64,000 bases of DNA from Margaritifera margaritifera. Lineage: Eukaryota; Mollusca; Bivalvia; Unionida; Margaritiferidae. Position numbers and translations under genes: made by a program. Positions 35,843 through 50,442 of this stretch are shown here, in pieces (position 1 is the stretch's first letter; every line of letters starts with the position of its first letter). The notes below the pieces were generated by a model. It searched no databases, had not been told where the DNA came from, and saw nothing but the letters and a program-made list of their open reading frames with translations. The stretch is taken from assembly GCA_029931535.1 (NCBI GenBank), contig JAQPZY010001554.1, positions 682,001 to 746,000 of the forward strand, written 5' to 3'.

Positions 35843-36358
35843 ATAAAATATGGAATCCAAATCACTACTGCACAAGTTATCGTAAACTGAAATGTGGAAA
35901 AGTTTGCAAGTGGTAAGAAAAGTAATACTGTACTAGACATTATAGCGTAATAGAGGGGGAAAAAAAGAAACAAATTTTCCCGTCGGTGGTTGGAAATATA
36001 GTGATGATATGAACTACACACTATATGACATGGATAGAGGAGAGCTGTCATCGGTTGATAAATAATAATATCGGTTATTTTATCCACAGAGAGAGAGAGT
36101 AATACAAAGCATGTTTGTGTAATTTTACAAGCACATATAACCAGGGGGGGGGGGACTGCGTGTCTGACCGCTAAATTGTTTTGTCTGTATTGTTTTCTGT
36201 ATTGTTGTATGTGAATACTGTACGTCTATATACTTCCATATCTTTATCACCAAGTAAACTTAGCTTCAGATGAAATTATTGTTTTACTTTTTACTTTTTT
36301 GTTCGTTTCCTATCGCATACTATGCAAAATACAGAAAAATAATAAATAAAAGACCACT

Positions 36359-36430
<72 letters not shown>

Positions 36431-36900
36431 ATATGGAATCCAAAGCACTACTGCGCAAGTCATTGTAATATATTACTATTATAAACCTTTTTTTTTTTTT
36501 TTTGTACATGCTTCAGTAAGAGTTTAAGTATTCCATGATTGGCTAGCTTTCTTCAATTAGCGGCCTCATCATTCACACTAAGCCAAAAAGATGTTCCTGC
36601 CATTCAAGTTTTTCGTGATTCTGCTTATGCTTTGAAGAGTTTTTCACTAATGCGAGTTTCAAAAATAATGCTAAAATGCTTATTAATGTTAACCAAAGTT
36701 TTTCTTTTTCGCTGCTTGACATGTCGACATTTTTAGTCAGTCGTCAGAATTAAAATATTAAAATCTGACTGATTATAAATCTCAACGTACACAAACTGAA
36801 ATCTGGAAACGTTCAGTAGTGGTAAAGGTAAAAAAGTAATAAAGTGCTAGACATTATAGCGTTATGGAGCAAAAGAGAAAGAAATGTTCCCACCACAGCA
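35640..36900 (+). repeat. Imperfect direct duplication with (CT)n
   Basis: 35,690-35,990 and 36,250-36,900 share in order: 'gatgaaattan' with a T-rich stretch, a CT run (35,818-35,842; 36,365-36,424), 'cataaaatatggaatccaaa', 'cactactgcncaag', 'aactgaaatntggaaa' and 'ctagacattatagcgt'. The second copy carries an extra ~290 bases between the last two parts. No gene is seen. Confidence 0.8.
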
Positions 36901-38240
36901 CTGGAACTCCCGAGCACGTGCTCTAAAGTCGTGTGTGTGTTCATGGGCATCCGCAGGAATTTTTTTTGGGGGGGGGGATATATATATATATATTAAATCA
37001 GGGCGGGACGAGGCACAGAAACACGCTCAATAACCAAAGGCTCTAACAGTCACAAACAGGAAACTGTATTCTTTAATATCTGCATAAAAATAATTAAAAG
37101 AGTATATTTTATTTTTATATTTTCGCCGTACAAAAATGAGCAAATAATAGGATACACGTGAAGACAATACATCCATGCAAAATGCTCTAAACTTGTTGGA
37201 AATTAAAATCTCAGAACATCTCAGCCTTTAGAATTTTCCATATTATTTTTCATTTCGGTAATAAGCCGAGTTCAGATTAATTACTAACAATTATCAAACT
37301 TCAGTTGTTAATGGTGGGACCAGACCATAATTGCGGCTGTAAAGTACAACGCGCCAAATCAGATGGCTTCGTGTCATAAAAACAGACTGTTCCCAAGCTG
37401 AAACTTACATCATCCTTTGATGCACACCCTTGTTAATATTTTACAACAGTGTTCACAATGGTCACTGCCTTGATTTCTGTAGAACATCTGCTGAAGTCAA
37501 GTCTTTATTAGGGAGAGACAATTGAATTTTCCAACCGTGGGGTGGGGGGGGGGGGGAATGCATGAAAACAATTGTCTTTCTTTGATTTTTGTAACAGACG
37601 TTAATCCGTTCCATATTTCACTTAAAATAAATAAATAAATACTGTGATGAAAGAACAAAAAATATCCCGGTCGAAAAAAAAACAACATATAAACCCCGTA
37701 TATTAAATAGTCAGTCCCTTACAGCACACATGCAGTCATAATATTCAGCCTCGTGACTCTACTATTACTGCTTAAAGACTAAGCACGCGGTTTGCATTTC
37801 AGTGTAAATTCAGTGTTTTAGGTTTGTTGTTGTTGTGTGTGTGTGTGGGGGGGGGGGTAAGCAGAAGCGGATGTCAATTTGGATTTTAATTGTCCATATC
37901 TCAGAGAATTACTTTCCTTTGGAACAAAATGATAAATTTATTCTGTTTGAGAGGCTCAGCAATGTGTACTTCTGGTCAAGTCAGTGCATAAGTTTGTTCA
38001 TATTTCTTTGAAATAAATTAAAATCATAAACTTATTGCAAAAGAAGTCAATCAACCTTTTATAAACAGTAATGTGTATTGAATATACAAGACTTTTGAAA
38101 TTATTTTTTTATTGTCCAAATATATGATCGAAATAAAAACGACTGATTCTTCAGATGGTATCCAGTTGTAAATCACTCTTGACGTCTCAGTCTTTCCATA
38201 GGTGGTCTTCATTCATTGGCTGTTCAGATGTCAATCAGTA
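36901..38240. other. No gene recognised
   Basis: G-runs (36,966-36,978; 37,543-37,556; 37,847-37,857) and a short TA run (about 36,980) are present. No supported ORF is seen. Confidence 0.5.
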
Positions 38241-38876
38241 ATGTCGACTAGCCCCTCCACGGTGGAGTTTATATCGGCATGCCTGCCGAAACGCGGTGGT
38301 GATTTGTAGGTATTTATGCCAATTTATGCCTCCACCGCGGAGTGCTATCGCGGAGCTAGAGTGGAGGGGATTAAGTACCCCACCGCGATGCGTGGGGTTC
38401 CGAAAAATCACGTGAGCTGTACTGTACTTGCAATGAAATCATGGCATCCATATTTTATTAATAGAACAATAAATAAATCGAGTTTCGACACTGATGGTAG
38501 TTTCATGAAATAAATATACATAGTTTTTGAAAAAAGGAACCTTGTTTAGTTGTGAATCGACAACAACAAAAAGCAGTGACGTAATACACAATGTTTTCGC
38601 GTACATGTGTTGTTGAAACCGCTTGGACTAATGTTGTTAACGATCTTTTAGAGGTTCGGAATCTTGAAAATAAAGGTAATTTATACAGAAAAGCAAACAA
38701 CCACATTCGAAAAAAAGTTCTTTATTGACAATTATTCCCGATGTAATTATAAAACGAGTATTCAGTCATTAAACAGTCCCGTTACCCCTCCAATGCAGTT
38801 TTCTCGATGTCCAGCGGGGATGGCATCTCCTTCTTGAATTTCGTAGGTCCCTCTGTATGTTTTTGGACCTCGCTGT

Positions 38877-38906
38877 GCGCGAGTTATCGAGGGAGAGGTG
38901 TTCTGT
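38877..38906 (-). mobile_element. pogo/Tigger-like terminal sequence, right
   Basis: 'gcgagttatcgagggagagg' and the bases after it form the inverted partner of 33,737-33,766. Together the two enclose the 3.7-kb inverted-repeat segment. Confidence 0.4.
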
Positions 38907-38934
38907 AGCTCAGGTGACAGATAAAGATTACACT

Positions 38935-40909
<1,975 letters not shown>

Positions 40910-41150
40910 TATTTTATCTCATCAGACCACGTGAAGGATATTATGTATGATGTACATTTGTATTGTTTGTCTCAGTATGTATTCCAGTGAGAATTGCCAA
41001 GTAATTCAACCTGATTTCACATTTGACTAGTTTACCAGCAGTACGCATCTTATATCATATCAATTAGGACAGGTTACGAATTAGGCGGATGTGACGCAAC
41101 GCTTAATAACCTAACGCTTAAAAATAGCCCCTACGGACAAACGTTGAAAC

Positions 41151-41303
41151 ATGGCTGCTAAGTTTAAATATGTAGAGTTTACTGAAGACGATGTTAACGG
41201 GACGAAATTACCTTACAGCCTAATAGAAAGTCACTCTGTTATATAACTGAAAGGGTGGTTACGATGTCATCTTTCTACAAGTGAAAATCGAAGTAAAAAT
41301 GTA
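41151..41303 (+). CDS. Possible first exon of SAP-like protein
   Basis: The ATG at 41,151 opens 31 codons ('MAAKFKYVEFTEDDV') to a TAA at 41,244. In the same frame after it comes 'LKGWLRCHLSTSENRSKN', which fits the L+.WL.CR.L.T..NKS pattern of SAP-like DNA-binding helices. The start is 240 bases from the zinc-finger start and divergent to it, which is compatible with a shared promoter. The in-frame stop argues for a decayed copy. The assignment is tentative. Confidence 0.3.
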
Positions 41304-41309
41304 TAATAT

Positions 41310-41729
41310 TTATTTCAGTAATTTAGGCTACTGTCCTATATTGCATACAATGAAGATTACTGTATTGAGGCGCAATGCACTTCCTAAAGTATAACTGTCA
41401 GACATTAAGTTCAGGCTTTTGTCTAGCTAATAAATGGTATATAAACTGTGAACTTTTAAATTAAATCAAGCTATAACATTTCTTCTAAAGATGAACGGGC
41501 ACACCAACGTTTTATCTTAATATTTACTTTATTTACTATTTTAGCAAATTAAACAAAATGCGTAGTGTTCGTCATGAACTAATTAGTACAATTATTTCTT
41601 GAACAGAAGTTACAAAAAACTCTCTGAAGGAATGTCACCTTCATATCTCCCTGCCTCAATATTAAGTATATGGCTAGAGCATCTAAATATAGAAAAGTCC
41701 AGAGGAATGAAAAAAAAATAATAATAATC

Positions 41730-41809
<80 letters not shown>

Positions 41810-43559
41810 CTCAATATTTCGTAATGACTTGTATTTCTTTATAATTCATAGATTTTTTTGACTTGTTTACGTTTTCATGCCAATTTTGACACATACAATC
41901 TCTATTTATCTCGGAAGAAGTTATTGCATGAAAATTTTTAAATAGAGCATACTTTTTCCCTCGATAAAAATTCAAATAATCTTAAGGAATTAATTCATGA
42001 CGGCTGTATCAATTTAATTATAACTATGTGCCTTAAGATTTTTCTGATGATTTGTTTTCTTCTAGATAATTATTATTGAGATTTCCATTAATAATAAGTA
42101 TTTAGTTTCGATTTCACCATTCAGTCTTATAATGAAATGGAATGCGTAATGAAACGGAAGAACAAACAGATGTAGGTTCATATAAGTTGGTAAGTAAAAG
42201 GGTAGACGTAAGAATAAAATGAATAAAAGAATGAAGAAACAACAAGCGAACAATAAATGAATGTAAGAAAGATAGACAAATAGGAGAATTGAGAAATATA
42301 TGAATTTACACATGAATGAGAATAAAGATGACGATAATAAAGGACCATAACATTTCACAAAACAGACATTATAATTTAATTGAACCGGGAATGTAAATGC
42401 AAGATTCAAATCACGACAATGCAAGGTATGTTAGTAGTTAGTTTTATGTAAACGGGCAGACTGACTCCTGGATACTGCCTTTTTTCTCATAAAGTCGACA
42501 ATATCAACTTCAAGGGCAAGTATTCCATAGGAAATTCTTGGCAATGCATTCACTAAAAGTTTCCTTTTTTTTTCCCAAAAAGGAATCTTTTCTCCGAACT
42601 TACGAGTAAAAGATTTATCTTTGACCCAAGAGTTATGTGTGATTGATTACTGTAATAGTCTCTTTTAAATGTAAGAAAATGCTGCCCTTTGATTTTCAAA
42701 ATTAAATATGATTAAAAATATGTTTTGAATTGCATGGTGGTATCGGTAAATTTCTATAATTTCCAAACATGATCGTCTCTGTTTTGTAATAAGACGATTA
42801 AAGTGATCTAAACATGCCTACGCCCTTAATGTTGGTACGTCGGTAGGGTCCTCACGTTTGTTCAATCTCTGTATTTTTAGAGCCTTCAGATATCTTTCAT
42901 TCATAAGTATGTCCCATAGTAAATAGTGAAATGGTTCTTCGTGTTTCACTTGAATCTGTGCAACGTCTCTGTGACGCGGGATGCGTCCGAGTAGTGGATG
43001 TGCTGTTGTAATGGACGATACAGAAACTTAAAACATTACACTATAGGCATAATCCCTTATTAATAAATTAAACCCATTATCACCTCTATAGCATCCTGTG
43101 TTTGAGAGTAAAGTTAAACATTTTGGCCACAATGTTAAACTTAAGGCAGAATTTGGCTTCAACCTAAGATCTTTTTGTTTTTCCTTTTGTATTGTAAGGT
43201 TGTAAGTTTTCAGTTTTGGCTGACAAGTATTAAAAATTTGTCAGTGTGCCAATATCTTCTCTGTTCCAATGTTTGAAACCGCACATCCAATGTCAGTTGG
43301 TTTTGCGACACATTGGAGACATTTTTTTGCCAAACTCAACATCGACAGAGAGAAGATATAATTGTCTGATGTTTCTTCAATCTGTTTGAAGAGAGAAGAA
43401 CAAGAACACAACGGTTCTACATTTTCTTCACGTAGAGATTTTGGATTACGGCAAAATTTGACTAAGTAAAGTCATTATGACATAAGAGGGGGGGGGGATA
43501 GACAATTATAAAATATGTGTGTGTTTCAATATCATATCCATATTTAAAAAGCAAATAAA
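41310..43559. other. No gene recognised; (TA)n at 41,737-41,808
   Basis: AT-rich sequence with a long TA microsatellite. The 120-codon minus-strand ORF 42,424-42,062 is a Phe/Leu/Ile-rich translation of AT-rich DNA and is not supported. A G-run sits at 43,489-43,497. Confidence 0.5.
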
Positions 43560-44000
43560 AACCAAAAAAAAGCGCTTACTTTTTAGTATATTCTCATGAA
43601 TCAGATTCACAATGAAATTTCAAAGCACGAGCAGTATCTTTCTTCTTCTTTTATCATCTTTCTCTTTGAATTGCTCACGGTAATGGATCTCCTGTTTCTT
43701 CTGTTTATCTTGATTTATATTTATTTGCTGGGATGGGTTCTTCTGTTTCTTCTGCTGCTTCTTCTGAAATTTCCTCCTTTTTCTTTCACTTTCTTGTGAG
43801 ACTGTAGACCAGAGTCCTTTTCTCTCGACAGGTATCTTTACGTTTGTGTCTCTTTTCTCCTATCTTAGAGGTTCCTTTTCTCTGACGTTGTGGACATTTT
43901 GAAACCCAATGTCCTTTCTCTTGACAGACATAACAAGTATTTTTTTCTTTTATCTCGAGATGAATAGGCTGGAGTTTCTCCAGAAAGCTGTTGAAAGTGT
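43560..44000 (-). CDS. CCHC zinc-knuckle fragment, possible exon
   Basis: The minus strand at about 43,937-43,896 reads 'NTCYVCQEKGHWVSKCPQRQ', an exact C-x2-C-x4-H-x4-C zinc knuckle as found in retroelement Gag and in cellular RNA-binding proteins. The frame then runs on through Arg/Lys-rich sequence, and another frame is Lys/Glu-rich to about 43,600. Its downstream edge (43,560-43,600) resembles 17,190-17,240 and has a GTAAG donor-like word on the minus strand. No protease or RT lies adjacent, so a gag remnant and an exon of an element- or host-encoded knuckle protein are equally possible. Confidence 0.5.
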
Positions 44001-44229
44001 GTTTTTGAATGACTCTGTTAATCCCGGACTAGAAATGTCATTTGTTGTTGTTTTTCCACAACAAATGTCATTTTTTGTTGTTTTTCCATTCTGAGAATTG
44101 TGCCATTTTAGATTGTTAAAATTTCTAAAACGCCATCATTCTTGAGCTTTATATGGAATGATTTAGATTTAAATCATAATTGTAACTGTTCCACTTTAAA
44201 ATACCACTTTTTTCTCTCTCTCACTGTTT

Positions 44230-45480
44230 CAATCTCTCTCAGATACTTCATAACTTAATAATAATAATAATAATAATAATAATTTTGTATGGTATGTAGC
44301 CTGTTGAGCAAAGCTCCCTCTCTCTCTCTCTCTCTCTTTCTCTCTTAGACACACATCCATGTTATGTCCATACATTTATCAAGCAAAACAGAAAACGAAA
44401 TTTCAGTTAGAGGGCAGACCAACTCACATTTCCCGCCTCTTGCATAATATACTGTTACAGAGAGACTCGCCCTGTGAAACAAATATAGGAACCAAGATGG
44501 CGGCCTACTGGTAGTATCCCGTTATGTCCCCGGAAATATTTTACCTGTTTAACACAGAATCGCCTCTTATCGCTATAAATTCATAAAAGGGTAACCTAAT
44601 GTTAATTTCCCCATGTCCTACAATGTCGAAAACTAATAAAATGGCGGCCTACTTTTATTTCTCTTTCACTCGACTGGTAAAGTTCTAGGAATTATGAGAA
44701 AAATCAGTGGGATGGTAGATTGGTTTAAATATGAAGGTAGGAGAGGGTATGGACATTGTAGTGAGCATGGCATTTCGTAAGACGATTATTCAGGAGGATA
44801 TGCTTTGTGGGGATTAGATTTTACTCCAGATCAAGGCAGCAATGAAGGAGTGTGATCATGTGTATGTGGGTATAGTGTGCATATAAATACTCCAACCCTT
44901 TGGCATGTGATAGTATGTTTGTGTGTATTGCAAGTATAGATTGTGCATTAGTACTCCTACCTACTTGCGTGCTATAGTGTGATTTACCCCCCCCCCCTTT
45001 TCTTTGACATCCAACTCCTTTCATTGGATAGTAGGTGAGGGATATTGGTCACTACACACGTCATGTTGGATAGTAGATAACGGGGTGTTGGATAGTACAG
45101 AACTAAGTGACAAATTCCTGTTTTGGCCCAGAGTGCCATTTCCATGTTAAATTCTCGTTGAGGCTATAAACGGTTTACCCTGTTTTACTTTTGACTGCCG
45201 TTTGAGGCAATACCGTCACACTCTACTACTAATATTCATTTTAGTTAGAGGACAGACAGACCCGCATGTTACATTTTCCGGTAGACAGACCCATAATGTA
45301 ACAATATTACATTTCCCGCCAAACAGACCCAACATGGTACACTGTTACATTTCCAGCCAGCCAGAATCATCATGTGAAAGTTATGAACACATTTTTAACA
45401 TTACATATTCTACCTATACATTTCAACATGGCAGCCTAACGGTAAATTCCCGTTATGGTCTATAATCATCTTTTTAACCT
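44230..45480 (+). repeat. Dispersed repeat, inverted relative to 15,690-16,860
   Basis: It contains (TAA)n (44,258-44,283), CT runs (44,317-44,345), 'aagatggcggcctactggta' and 'aaatggcggcctac' motifs, and ~50-bp units of 'gacagacccanantgttaca' / 'atttcccgcc' (45,250-45,370), then 'ggatagtag' words (45,028-45,092). It continues directly into the left flank of copy B. No gene is seen. Confidence 0.65.
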
Positions 45481-45489
45481 TTTTAACAT

Positions 45490-45985
45490 AGGATTATCCC
45501 TTGGGCCTTAAGTGTCACACCACACTACTACTAATCTGTCTGTATGTCTCTCTCTCTCTCTCAGCATGTGTATGTAATGTCATTATTATGTATTCATTCC
45601 GATAGCTTGATAAATGTGTGTTGAATGCGCAACACAAAAAGTATGTTGCACTTTTTTCTCCTAAAACCTTCTGTTTAAAAGAAGATAATTAAACTAACCA
45701 TTGTGAATTTAATAAAACATAAAATACGTCCGCAACATACCTTTGGTTTTCCGGCCTGGGCCTTATACTTGCTGCACCATTGAAACTTTTAAATATTATA
45801 TGGGTTGAAAAATAATCTAAGGAGAACCTGGTGTTACTTTTTAAATTAAATTAAATTAAATTAAATAAATATTCATTGTTACGTTTAGTGGTTAGTGAAT
45901 TGCAATCTTTTTTTTCCACATGTTTACGGAATGCGCCAAAGTAATGAAAGTAAATTTCACAGACAACGAGACAGTGCGTTTTTCA
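45490..45985 (+). repeat. Left flank of duplicated block, copy B
   Basis: Aligns with 1-560, then jumps to the sequence equivalent to about 1,296, so it lacks the 53-bp array and most of the 35-bp array of copy A. The AAATT minisatellite is shorter here (45,842-45,867). Confidence 0.8.
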
Positions 45986-46189
45986 AGAGAAAGGAAAAGG
46001 CTAATAATAAGTAGCATTCAAATGTACAGTTTAAAGTAAACAGGGCTTGGTATAGTTGCAATTTACAGCGAGAGTTGCTTAGGCGCGGCTGAATAAAATT
46101 GAGATTGGACAGCATAGTTGGACGTGAAAAGGTATTGTGTGGCTCCCATACTCTTTCTGATTTCGCTCACTGGGTTTTAGACGCATGGA

Positions 46190-48640
46190 TAACACTTGGA
46201 ACGAGGAGGAGTTGAATCGTTACGGCCACTGTCACCAATACGATACACTCATTGCTCACAATTTCTCAGGATACGACGGACAGTTACTTTTGAAATATTT
46301 TTTTCAGAAAAAGGAACTGTATTTCCACAAGTTACCATGAATGGAACCAAAATCATTGACATAAAAGTGAGACACGTACAGTTTAAGGATTCAATGAATT
46401 ATTTAACAATGGCTTTGAGTATAATGCCTAAAACGTCTGGAATGACGGAAATGGCTAAAGGCTATTTTCTACACTTGTTCAATACAGAAGAAAACCATCA
46501 CATTTTGCTCCCGCATTTGCCTGATGTTCATTACTACGACTCCAACGGTATGTGAATAGAACAGCGAGAAGTTTTCTACTCCTGATACTAAGTCCACTAT
46601 TCAGATGTTTTTGATTTTTAGAAGAAATGTTGAAATACTCTATGTCCGATTGCACATTTTAGGACGTTGTTGTGAAATATTTCGACGGCCATTTCTCAAA
46701 TATTTCTCAAATATTTCCTTGAAGGAAGGTTCTACAATTGTGAAAGCATGTGGAGTAGTGTATCGAAAGAGGTATATGCCCACAAACAAACAAGCCATTA
46801 TACCACCTCACTTGCATCAGTCTACCAGTCGTCGATATTCTGCCAAAGTTTTCAATTGGTTGCATTACTTTTGTGAAACTCAAGACAAGTGGATACAACG
46901 TGCTAGAAATGTAGAAGAAAAGAAGATTGGATCTTATTCCATGGATGGCTGCAATTTAGAAAACCAACAGATCATGTGAGAATTTCAGAGATGTTTTTTT
47001 CATGGATGCGCCACGTGTTATCCCCACAAAGGACTGAACAATCATTTGACGGTGTTCACTATGGAACAACTGTATGACAAAGCTTACAACAACGCCAGAG
47101 TTTTTAACGTCAAGGATACCAGGTAGTAGAAATGTGAAAACACCACTATTATTGACGTTTGAAAACAAATCTAGAATTCCAACGCATTGTCGAAAACTGC
47201 AATGTGGTGGACATCGAACCTTTGAATCCAATCGACAGTTTGTTTGGAGGACGGACCACTGTTATATGCTTGCTGAACGAAGACGACGAATCTCAAGGAG
47301 AACAAAATCAAATATACCGATGTGTGTTCATTGTACCCTTGGGTGTGTAAATATGTTCGATCCCCTACCGGTCACTCTGAAATTTTGAGAGAACACATTG
47401 ACGTCGAATACATTCATCAGCACGAGTATGATGAAATCTCAAGTTCTTCCACAGACGAACTTGTACCATCCCGTGCTACCTCATTATTGCCACATAAAAT
47501 CGATGTTTCCCTCATGTCGTGCATGTGCTAAAACGTATAATCAACATCAGCTTTGTTGTCATGATGACCAAGAACGTACCTTGTCAGAAAGGTGGGTGTG
47601 TCTTATTGTTTCATGCTCTCGATCGAAGATACCGATTGTTAAAAGTGTACGCAATGTATCACTTTCCATCCACATGACAATACCAACAGGGCAACGACTC
47701 GAGTCCAGGGATTTTTTCAGGCTACGTAAACGAGTTTCTGAAAATGAAATAAGAAGCCAGCGTCTATATTTTCTGGTGTCAGACTCCAGAGGATAAAGAT
47801 CAATTCAAACAACGGTACTGATCCCTAGATGACATCAACTTAAACTACGTGGAACTGAGAGAAGGAAGACGATCGTTTGCTAAAATCATGCTGAATTGTT
47901 TGTGGGGAAAACTGGCTCAACATCCGATATTGCCAAAGACTGAATACTTGGTAGATCCACGTCACTTCTCTCAGCTCATGGACGATACAGGAAAACTCAT
48001 TAAACACATAGAAATTATGAGTGAAGATTTGTTCTTGTTAAGCTACGATCAAGTCATGAAGTTTGTTCCATCTGACGAGTTTGGCAATATCATCATTGCT
48101 GCTTATGTGACGCCAATGCCCGCTTAAAAATTTCCTCTGTGTTGGAACCTTTTGGGGACCCTGTCCTTTTCTTTGACACCGATAGTTGCGTATACATCGA
48201 TCGCCCTGGAGGTTATCACTCATACATCGAAGGCGAACGCTTAGGAGCGTGGACCGACGAACATCCCGAAGACATTATTCTGAGTTTTGCTGAAACATTA
48301 TGGCTACCAGTACCGAGGTAAAAAAAGGACAACTTCATACCAAATATAAAGTGAAAGCACCAAAGCTAAACTATTATTTGAGTCAAGCGGGGAACTTTGA
48401 TGTGTCAAAAGAAGCCTTAAAGTCAGGTGAAGATCAAAACTTTCTTGTAACAACGATCAATCCTCACAAGGTTGCACGTTTGTATGAGAACCAAATCGTC
48501 AGTCGACTATTGGAAACAAGTGTATCAGATTGTCTACAAGAAACGTGTGCAACTTCCCAATTACAACACGGTACCGTATGGGTAGCGCCCTCCATTATAA
48601 AAAGTCCAATGGAAGAAAGATCATTTTGAGCAGAGATGTT
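46190..48640 (+). pseudogene. Polinton/Maverick-type DNA polymerase B, decayed copy B
   Basis: More complete than copy A. In broken frames it shows the Exo II-type 'IAHNFSGYDGQ' (about 46,252), 'IMPKTSGMTEMAKGYF' (46,430), 'GSTIVKACGVVYRKRYMP' (46,740), 'NPIDSLFGGRTTVICL' (about 47,227-47,270), the palm segment with 'LYHPVLPHY' (47,460) and 'CHDDQERTLSERW' (47,560), 'FAKIMLNCLWGKLAQHP' (47,877; the Kx3NSxYG-type motif) and 'FFDTDSCVYIDRP' (48,169). Order and motifs match the protein-primed polymerases of Polintons. At least eight frameshifts or stops occur, several shared with copy A (the TAGTAG at about 47,126; the TGA at 46,977). It holds about 545 bases (47,275-47,820) that are missing in copy A. 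Confidence 0.87.
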
Positions 48641-48649
48641 CACCGTGAA

Positions 48650-49000
48650 AGATGAATTCAACACAGAAACCATAGGATGGACCCACCAACTCAAAGTTCA
48701 ATGAAGTCGAATGTGATTATGTGCCTTGCAATCAGAGTATTGCTGTGTTATGCGACAAAAGCGATGCAACACGATCTCACGCCGCTATTGAGAGGGATGC
48801 ACTGCGTGTACCCATCTATGGATGTCATCCATGCACTGAAAAAACTCTCTAGTTACCACAAGATCGTCGAGAATCACGAATCTAAGAGGAATACACGTTA
48901 CACGTGGCTTTGGTTGACTATTGTGATTTTACCAGTCGATTCCAGACGTTCAAAGGGAAATGGCCCAAATATTAGCGAGAACAGGACTTGTCTACATGTT
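48650..49000 (+). pseudogene. Remnant of BIR ORF, zinc site deleted
   Basis: Collinear with 3,409-3,770 of copy A. It retains the BIR N-terminal signature 'SRFQTFKGKW' (about 48,935-48,965). Sequence then jumps, at a shared 'acat', to the equivalent of 4,262 in copy A, so about 490 bases with all four zinc ligands and the C-terminal extension are lost. Frames are broken by stops. Confidence 0.6.
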
Positions 49001-49376
49001 CTTGGAAATGGTTTACCGGTGGACTCCTTTGGTACATGGTTCACTATTCCATCAGAAGGCATTTATATGAATGACCACTTTAGAGAAACCGATTGAGGCT
49101 CTATTGTCAGACATCGATCAACTGCGAACACGTTATAAAACTCGCGATGCCACGACTTCTGACATCAGTGTTGCTGCGAGTTCCGTGGCAAAAGTCAATG
49201 AAACCATTCAATAATTTAATGATTTGAGAATTTAGGACGACGTGTTGTGCGTGTGTTAGTGACAGAATTTCTTGTATGTTGTTTACCAACAGATTCTCTG
49301 TGGCAAATGTATCACCAGTCCAAGCGAAGACATGACCACCAAAACTTTGTGCAAGAAGAAATAAAAATACTGTGAG
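49001..49376 (+). pseudogene. Remnant of unknown ORF, copy B
   Basis: Matches 4,262-4,684: 'FGTWFTIPSEGIYMND' and, in other frames, 'LLSDIDQLRT' and 'DSLWQMYHQSKRRHDHQNF' with the same terminal stop. About 60 bases in the middle (the acidic segment of copy A) are deleted near 49,215. No domain is recognised. Confidence 0.5.
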
Positions 49377-49379
49377 ATT

Positions 49380-50433
49380 ATTAGGATCTGGTTCGATGAT
49401 TTATGGACAATATTGTGTGTATTTTCTTCATCAACGTAGTCTTTGATTCTCATCATAGCATTTACTGACTTGTTTTGGACGTGATTTTTCTAGGAGAATT
49501 GGTGGGTAGTGGTGGGTGCTGGTCAGCAAGACGGTGTTTTTGTCAGTAGGTGTGGGCGATGGTCAGTGGGTGTGGGTACTGTTCAGTTAGAAGGTGACGT
49601 TAAACTTATGTGCATTTTCAACATTACTATTCTCCTTATGCCGCATAGTGCCACATTAATGTTAAACCTATGAACTAATGTTAAATGTTTTTTTGTCTCT
49701 GACAATTAAAAACTCAACCCCACCATTGCAATCTACCATTATATAGGTGTGATAGCATATAGGTGTGATAGTATGTTTGTGTGTGAACATTTCTACCCTT
49801 TTCTCTCCTTTCACCCCATCCTTGGAAAGGTGTGAGTGAGTGGTGGTATGTTTGTATGTTTTGTACGTCTTCAAAATTAAAACTTAGACCCCACCCTTCT
49901 GTCTTATGTTTTGGTCTATCAGCATGTTCACATATGTGTAAGCACTCCTAGTCTTTTCTCTCCTTTCACTCCACGTATGATAGTATACAAGTAGGTTTGA
50001 GTATGTGTGAGAACTCCTACATTTTTCTGTCCTTTCACTACATGTATAATAATATATCAGTATGTATGTGTGGTGTATGTATAAACATTCCTACTCTTTT
50101 CAGGAGTAGGAATAATTTTGTGTATCAGTAAGCACTCCTACTATGTTCTCTCATTTCACTCCATGTATGATAACATACAAGTATATTTGTATGAATAGTG
50201 TGTGAACATTCCTACCATTTTTCAAAGGAGATATAATGTTTGTGTATATGTGAGCACTCCTACCCTTTTCACTTCACTTCTAGGATTATAGACGTTATAA
50301 GGATGATAGGGGCGGTAGTTTTGTTTATAAAGCGGTTTGGGTTTTTTTCCCACCCACTTACTAAACATTCTACCATTCTGTGAGTTAGTGTTGGTGTTGC
50401 TTGGTAGGTATGGGTGCCGGTCAGTACATGTGG
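49380..50433 (+). repeat. Right non-coding part of block copy B, first half
   Basis: Aligns with 4,690-5,480 (ggtgggtgctggtcagcaag units; 'actcctacccttttc' units). It ends abruptly after 'cagtacatgtgg', where the LTR element begins. Confidence 0.75.
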
Positions 50434-50442
50434 AAGTGTTTT

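Larger units (their letters stand above)
34734..38426. mobile_element. 3.7-kb segment between perfect 49-bp inverted repeats
   Basis: 34,734-34,782 ('tacagtacagctcacgtgat', then 'ttttcggaaccccacgcatc' and 'gcggtgggg') is the exact reverse complement of 38,378-38,426, with no mismatch over 49 bases. The ends are TA followed by CAGT, as in Tc1/mariner/pogo elements that insert at TA. The inner flanks are unusually GC-rich and full of 'cgcggag' / 'ccaccgcgg' words (34,790-34,925; 38,245-38,370). The interior holds no transposase ORF, only non-coding AT-rich DNA with two related segments and CT runs. It may be a large non-autonomous element, or two MITE-like copies in opposite orientation. Confidence 0.7.

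Noticed and set aside
36270..36527. Leu/Ser and Arg/Glu repeat ORFs on both strands (also 16,862-17,044 and 36,087-35,746)
   Set aside because: CT/GA microsatellite translations.
42062..42424. 120-codon minus-strand hydrophobic ORF, possible membrane protein
   Set aside because: Phe/Leu/Ile-rich composition follows the AT content. No start context, homologue-like motif or neighbouring coding signal is visible.
45202..45465. 87-codon ORF with a hydrophobic start, possible secreted protein
   Set aside because: It consists of ~50-bp tandem units of a dispersed repeat whose inverted copy lies at 15.7-16.9 kb.
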